From the IMG/VR virus record IMGVR_UViG_3300042987_000987, positions 1-29,080 of that record: 29,080 bases of DNA, one strand, 5' to 3'. Source of the DNA: a virus. The first letter of the stretch is position 1. Each line of letters opens with the position of its first letter. The position numbers were made by a program, and so were the translations under genes. This document shows, piece after piece, positions 28,924-29,080 of the stretch. Under the pieces are notes generated by a model. That model did not search any database and had not been told where the DNA came from. It saw only the letters and a list, made by a program, of their open reading frames with translations.

Positions 28924-28999
28924 GCACCGTTCGTCTAAAGTTAAGGACACCGGCCTTTCAAGTCGGGAAGTGCCGGTTAGAGTCCGGCACGGTGCACCA
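28924..28999 (+). tRNA. tRNA-Glu (TTC)
   Basis: Acceptor GCACCGT/ACGGTGC, D stem GTCT/GGAC, anticodon arm CCGGC-CTTTCAA-GTCGG with TTC at 28957-28959, variable loop GAAGT, T arm GCCGG-TTAGAGT-CCGGC, discriminator A and encoded CCA. 76 nt. All stems pair. T-loop position 56 is A (28979) instead of the near-invariant C, and D-loop position 19 is T (28941) instead of G, a compensating swap. It begins one base after the HAD stop codon. Confidence 0.93.
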
Positions 29000-29003
29000 T
29001 CAT

Positions 29004-29078
29004 GGCCGATTAGCTCAGCGGAAGAGCGCCTGCTTTACACGCAGGATGTCGGCGGTTCGAATCCGTCATCGGCTACCA
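29004..29078 (+). tRNA. tRNA-Val (TAC)
   Basis: Acceptor GGCCGAT/ATCGGCT (first pair G-T), D arm GCTC-AGCGGAA-GAGC, anticodon arm CCTGC-TTTACAC-GCAGG with TAC at 29036-29038, T arm GGCGG-TTCGAAT-CCGTC, discriminator A and encoded CCA. 75 nt, canonical D and T loops. Four bases separate it from tRNA-Glu, so both are likely cut from one transcript. Confidence 0.95.
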
Positions 29079-29080
29079 CA

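Noticed and set aside
1-29080. CRISPR arrays, insertion sequences, integrase or attachment sites
   Set aside because: No regularly spaced repeats, transposase or recombinase motifs, or terminal duplications were seen; the tRNAs look phage-encoded rather than integration scars.

Overview
The window looks like part of the genome of a lytic T4-superfamily myovirus, in the broad sense that includes the marine and environmental (cyanophage-like, rhizobial) relatives. The evidence is a gp41-type replicative helicase C-terminus, a gp61-type primase, a T4 RNase H-type 5' nuclease, several virion proteins of the kind found in T4-like cyanophages, T4-type late promoters (CATAAATA), and tRNAs. The DNA is GC-rich by eye (not computed). 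Every gene is on the plus strand, and most neighbours touch through 1- or 4-nt start/stop overlaps. An i-spanin followed by a lipoprotein o-spanin means the host has an outer membrane, so it is Gram-negative. A class II ribonucleotide reductase implies access to cobalamin.

Layout. 1-1228: helicase C-terminus, a charged small protein, then a sigma70-like promoter driving a SprT-like metallopeptidase and a small gene. 1225-2696: an intact PiT/PHO4 phosphate transporter with three small genes, two of them encoding one-helix membrane proteins. 2709-10658: late block behind CATAAATA promoters, with a modular 834-residue virion protein, a conserved 433-residue virion protein, a Lys-rich core-like protein, further structural proteins, a 37-residue core-like peptide and the spanin pair. 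10659-14852: a coiled-coil membrane protein carrying an internal promoter, then primase, ThyX, class II RNR and a zinc-ribbon protein. 14849-18343: GIY-YIG nuclease, methyltransferase, two GT-A glycosyltransferases and a capsule/Kdo-transferase-like protein. 18356-19166: two tandem SpeD-family genes, one divergent and one canonical. 19237-25232: small conserved phage genes, a GT4 glycosyltransferase, a large conserved protein, RNase H and a DUF6433-like protein. 25229-27643: GT42/MptE-like Rossmann protein, GT11-like protein, PhyH-type dioxygenase and a small lipoprotein. 27644-29080: terminator, two strong dyad-bearing promoters, a highly structured non-coding stretch, tRNA-Met, a late HAD phosphatase gene, tRNA-Glu and tRNA-Val.

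How it fits together. Seven TTGACA-17-TATAAT-like promoters suggest host RNA polymerase transcribes the replication and metabolic genes. CATAAATA promoters serve virion genes and the HAD phosphatase. ThyX and RNR supply dNTPs, primase and RNase H work at the fork, PiT may raise phosphate uptake during infection, and the SpeD pair touches polyamine metabolism. Eight genes with glycan-related folds could build or alter a sugar on the virion, the DNA or the host surface; the target cannot be read from the sequence. The most unusual items are the RNA locus at 27817-28195, a tRNA-Glu whose near-universal G19-C56 tertiary pair appears replaced by U19-A56, the SpeD duplication, a probable leaderless mRNA at 21915, and the modular late virion protein with recurrent protease-like motifs.
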